A stretch of 64,000 nucleotides of DNA from contig JAFQIB010000057.1 of assembly GCA_017397765.1 (NCBI GenBank), positions 19,153-83,152 of the forward strand, written 5' to 3'. Below, one piece after another: positions 62,457 through 64,000 of the stretch. The DNA comes from Clostridia bacterium. GTDB lineage: Bacteria > Bacillota > Clostridia > Christensenellales > Aristaeellaceae. Below the pieces are notes generated by a model that ran no database searches, had not been told where the DNA came from, and saw only the letters and a program-made list of their open reading frames with translations. Both the position numbers and the translations under genes were made by a program. Every line of letters starts with the position of its first letter. Position 1 is the stretch's first letter.

Positions 62457-62683
62457 ATTCACGAGGAACGGGAACGTCTTCCGGAAGCCTGATGCAGAGA
62501 GCCGTGCGGCTGGTGAAAGCGCGGACAGGGGAGGGGGACCGCTCGCCCGGGAGTGAGCCCGGCAAAGCCGGCGGCTGGCGCACGTTACGCGCAAGAGTGG
62601 CCCATCATGGATGGGCAAGCAGAGTGGTACCGCGAAGTTCACGCTTCGTCTTTGCGTTTTTGCAGGGGCGGAGCGTTTTTTTG
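62457..62683 (+). promoter_or_regulatory. T-box leader, leucine-type
   Basis: The T-box AGAGTGGTACCGCG (62621-62634) pairs with an uncharged tRNA acceptor end. Stem I is recognisable from AGAGAGCCGTGCGGCTGGTGAAAG-type sequence at 62495-62519, and CTC at 62542-62544 is a likely leucine specifier. The terminator pairs ACGCTTCGTC (62641-62650) with GGCGGAGCGT (62667-62676) and ends in seven T. Uncharged leucyl tRNA would allow leuS transcription. Confidence 0.88.
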
Positions 62684-62860
62684 TTCGGCCATCACTCGCA
62701 AAAGCGAGCGCTGGCTACGCGGGGCCAATGCAAGCATTGTCTCCCGCTAGTCGGGCAAAGCCCGACCTCCATTTTCGGCCATCACTCGCAAAAGCGAGCG
62801 CTGGCTACGCGGGGCCAATGCAAGCATTGTCTCCCGCTAGTCGGGCAAAGCCCGACCGCC
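62684..62860 (-). repeat. Three-hairpin repeat (R3), two tandem copies, opposite orientation
   Basis: Copies at 62684-62770 and 62774-62860 match the repeat at 39062-39246 read on the other strand. Linkers CGCTGGCTACGC and CGCTAGTCGGGC are kept, while hairpin 1 is CTCGC/GCGAG here against CACGGC/GCCGTG there, and hairpin 2 is CAATGC/GCATTG against GGCATTGC/GCAATGCC: both sides changed together. Confidence 0.85.
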
Positions 62861-62914
62861 ATCGCCCTGCAAAGGCTGTTCATACACCACGACCTGATAA
62901 GGAGGACGCCACCC

Positions 62915-63907
62915 ATGGAATTCAAGCCCTACAACCCGGCAGAAATCGAGCCGAAATGGCAAAAGTACTGGGATGATAACCAGACCTTCGCCGCCACTGA
63001 CGACTACTCCAAGCCCAAGTTCTACGGCCTGATCGAGTTCCCCTATCCCTCCGGCAACGGATTGCACGTGGGCCATCCCCGCTCCAACACGGCCATGGAT
63101 ATCATCTCCCGCAAGCGCCGCATGGAGGGCTGCAACGTGCTGTTCCCCATCGGCTGGGACGCCTTTGGCCTGCCCACGGAAAACTTCGCCATCAAGAACA
63201 ACATCCATCCGGCCATCGTTACCAAGCAGAATGTGGATCACTTCCGCATGCAGCTCAAGCGCCTGGGCTTCTCCTTCGACTACAGCCGCGAGGTGGACAC
63301 CACCGAGCCGGGCTACTACAAGTGGACCCAGTGGATCTTCCTGAAGCTGTTTGAGAAGGGCATGGTCTTCCGTGACAAGACCCTGGTCAACTACTGCCCC
63401 ACCTGTAAGGTTGTCCTGTCCAACGAGGACAGCCAGGGCGGCAAGTGCGACGTCTGCCACGGCGACGTGGTGCAGCTGCCCAAGGATGTGTGGTATCTGC
63501 GCATCACCAAGTATGCCGACAAGCTGCTGGAGGGCCTCAAGCAGGTCGAATATCCCGAGAACATCGCCCAGCAGCAGGTGAACTGGATCGGCAAGTCCAC
63601 CGGCGCATTCGTGAACTTCAAGGTCACCGGCACCGACGAGACCCTTGAGATCTACACCACCCGCCCCGACACCCTCTTCGGCGTGACGTTCATGGTCATG
63701 GCCCCCGAGCATCCCATGATCGACAAGTATGCCGACAAGATCGCCAACATGGACGCCATCGTCGCCTACCGCGAGGAGTGCGCCAAGAAGACCGAGTTCG
63801 AGCGCACCCAGCTGGTGAAGGACAAGACCGGTCTGCGCATCGAGGGCATCTGCGGCGTCAATCCCCTGACCGGCAAGGAAGTGCCGATCTTCATCATATT
63901 GATATAA
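62915..63907 (+). pseudogene. leuS: Leucyl-tRNA synthetase, 5' part, broken at a junction
   Basis: The first ~327 residues of LeuRS, which charges tRNA(Leu) with leucine: IEPKWQKYW, the HIGH-type motif PYPSGNGLHVGHPRSN, FPIGWDAFGLPTENFAIKNN, the CxxC zinc-like CPTCKVVLSNEDSQGGKCDVC and the start of the editing domain (YTTRPDTLFGVTFMVMAPEHP). After GKEVPIFI at about 63893 the match stops; a few foreign codons lead to a stop at 63905. The KMSKS loop, anticodon domain and most of the editing domain are missing. The following DNA is part of clpP in reverse, so the break is a rearrangement or an assembly join. Start ATG 62915, 9 bases after AAGGAGG. Confidence 0.9.
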
Positions 63908-64000
63908 AACTGGATATCTTTATCCGGGTCCTGGGCTTCCAGATACAGCATCTGCGCAACGATCAGGCTGGCAGTGGTATCATTCACTTCCTCGGACAAA
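63896..64000 (-). pseudogene. clpP: clpP fragment (ATP-dependent Clp protease proteolytic subunit), reverse strand
   Basis: Read on the reverse strand the end of the window gives [20 protein letters not shown] followed by [14 protein letters not shown], a clear ClpP segment that should continue with SPGG; instead it meets leuS at about 63895. The catalytic Ser, His and Asp regions lie outside the piece. The gene's true start lies beyond the window. Confidence 0.8.

Overview
The window looks like chromosomal DNA of a G+C-rich, low-oxygen gut-type Firmicute (Bacillota, class Clostridia). The evidence is SipW-type protein export, a CtsR operator before clpB, a T-box before leuS, strong AGGAGG ribosome sites, sigma-A promoters (TTGACA/17 bp/TATAAT, often with an extended TGCTATAAT), an LPXTG-like sorting signal, and intergenic hairpin repeats. 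Genus cannot be fixed by eye.

Layout. 1-8.7 kb: end of an ABC exporter gene, a GNAT-phosphomannose isomerase fusion, two membrane proteins, an aminotransferase with a folded leader, an isopropylmalate/Re-citrate-synthase-like enzyme, two divergent XRE regulators and gluQRS. 8.9-18.7 kb: a long surface operon made of a SipW signal peptidase with a Gln/Pro/Tyr-rich tail, five proteins with SipW-type signal peptides (several with beta-helix-like passengers), one further secreted protein and a sortase-anchored pilin-like protein. 19-25 kb: a CLC antiporter (reverse strand), msrA, then two more SipW-type surface proteins, each with its own promoter and terminator. 25-38 kb: tdk, lacZ-type beta-galactosidase, a three-repeat SH3-like secreted protein, CtsR-controlled clpB, a DUF5131 protein, a reverse-strand trio (threonine aldolase, nucleotidyltransferase, ATC hydrolase family) and a cysteine desulfidase-like gene. 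39-42 kb: aroF and aroB of the shikimate pathway; aroF has a newly seen Phe/Tyr-rich leader peptide and an attenuator-like terminator. 42-52 kb: an AraC regulator, a SpoIID-like protein, DUF3795, murG, a ninth-region SipW-type surface protein, deoC, a 2H phosphoesterase and a secreted SH3 protein. 52.06-58.19 kb: a small integrative element in tRNA-Ala(GGC), bounded by 43-bp identical att repeats, with integrase, a ribbon-helix-helix switch, a RepA-like ATPase, a 9-bp-period iteron array and a candidate small RNA. 58-64 kb: NUDIX, malic enzyme, serine hydrolase, AraC-GyrI regulator, and a leucine T-box followed by a leuS that breaks into an inverted clpP fragment at the window end.

How parts fit together. 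The sipW operon plus the dispersed SipW-type genes form one likely surface or biofilm-matrix system: a dedicated signal peptidase and a family of secreted proteins with a shared N-terminal module and exchangeable C-terminal beta-helix modules. Amino-acid supply is controlled by RNA at two sites (aroF leader peptide, leuS T-box), and both leaders also carry two tandem copies of the same three-hairpin repeat. The integrative element carries recombination, control and replication modules but no visible transfer or capsid genes.
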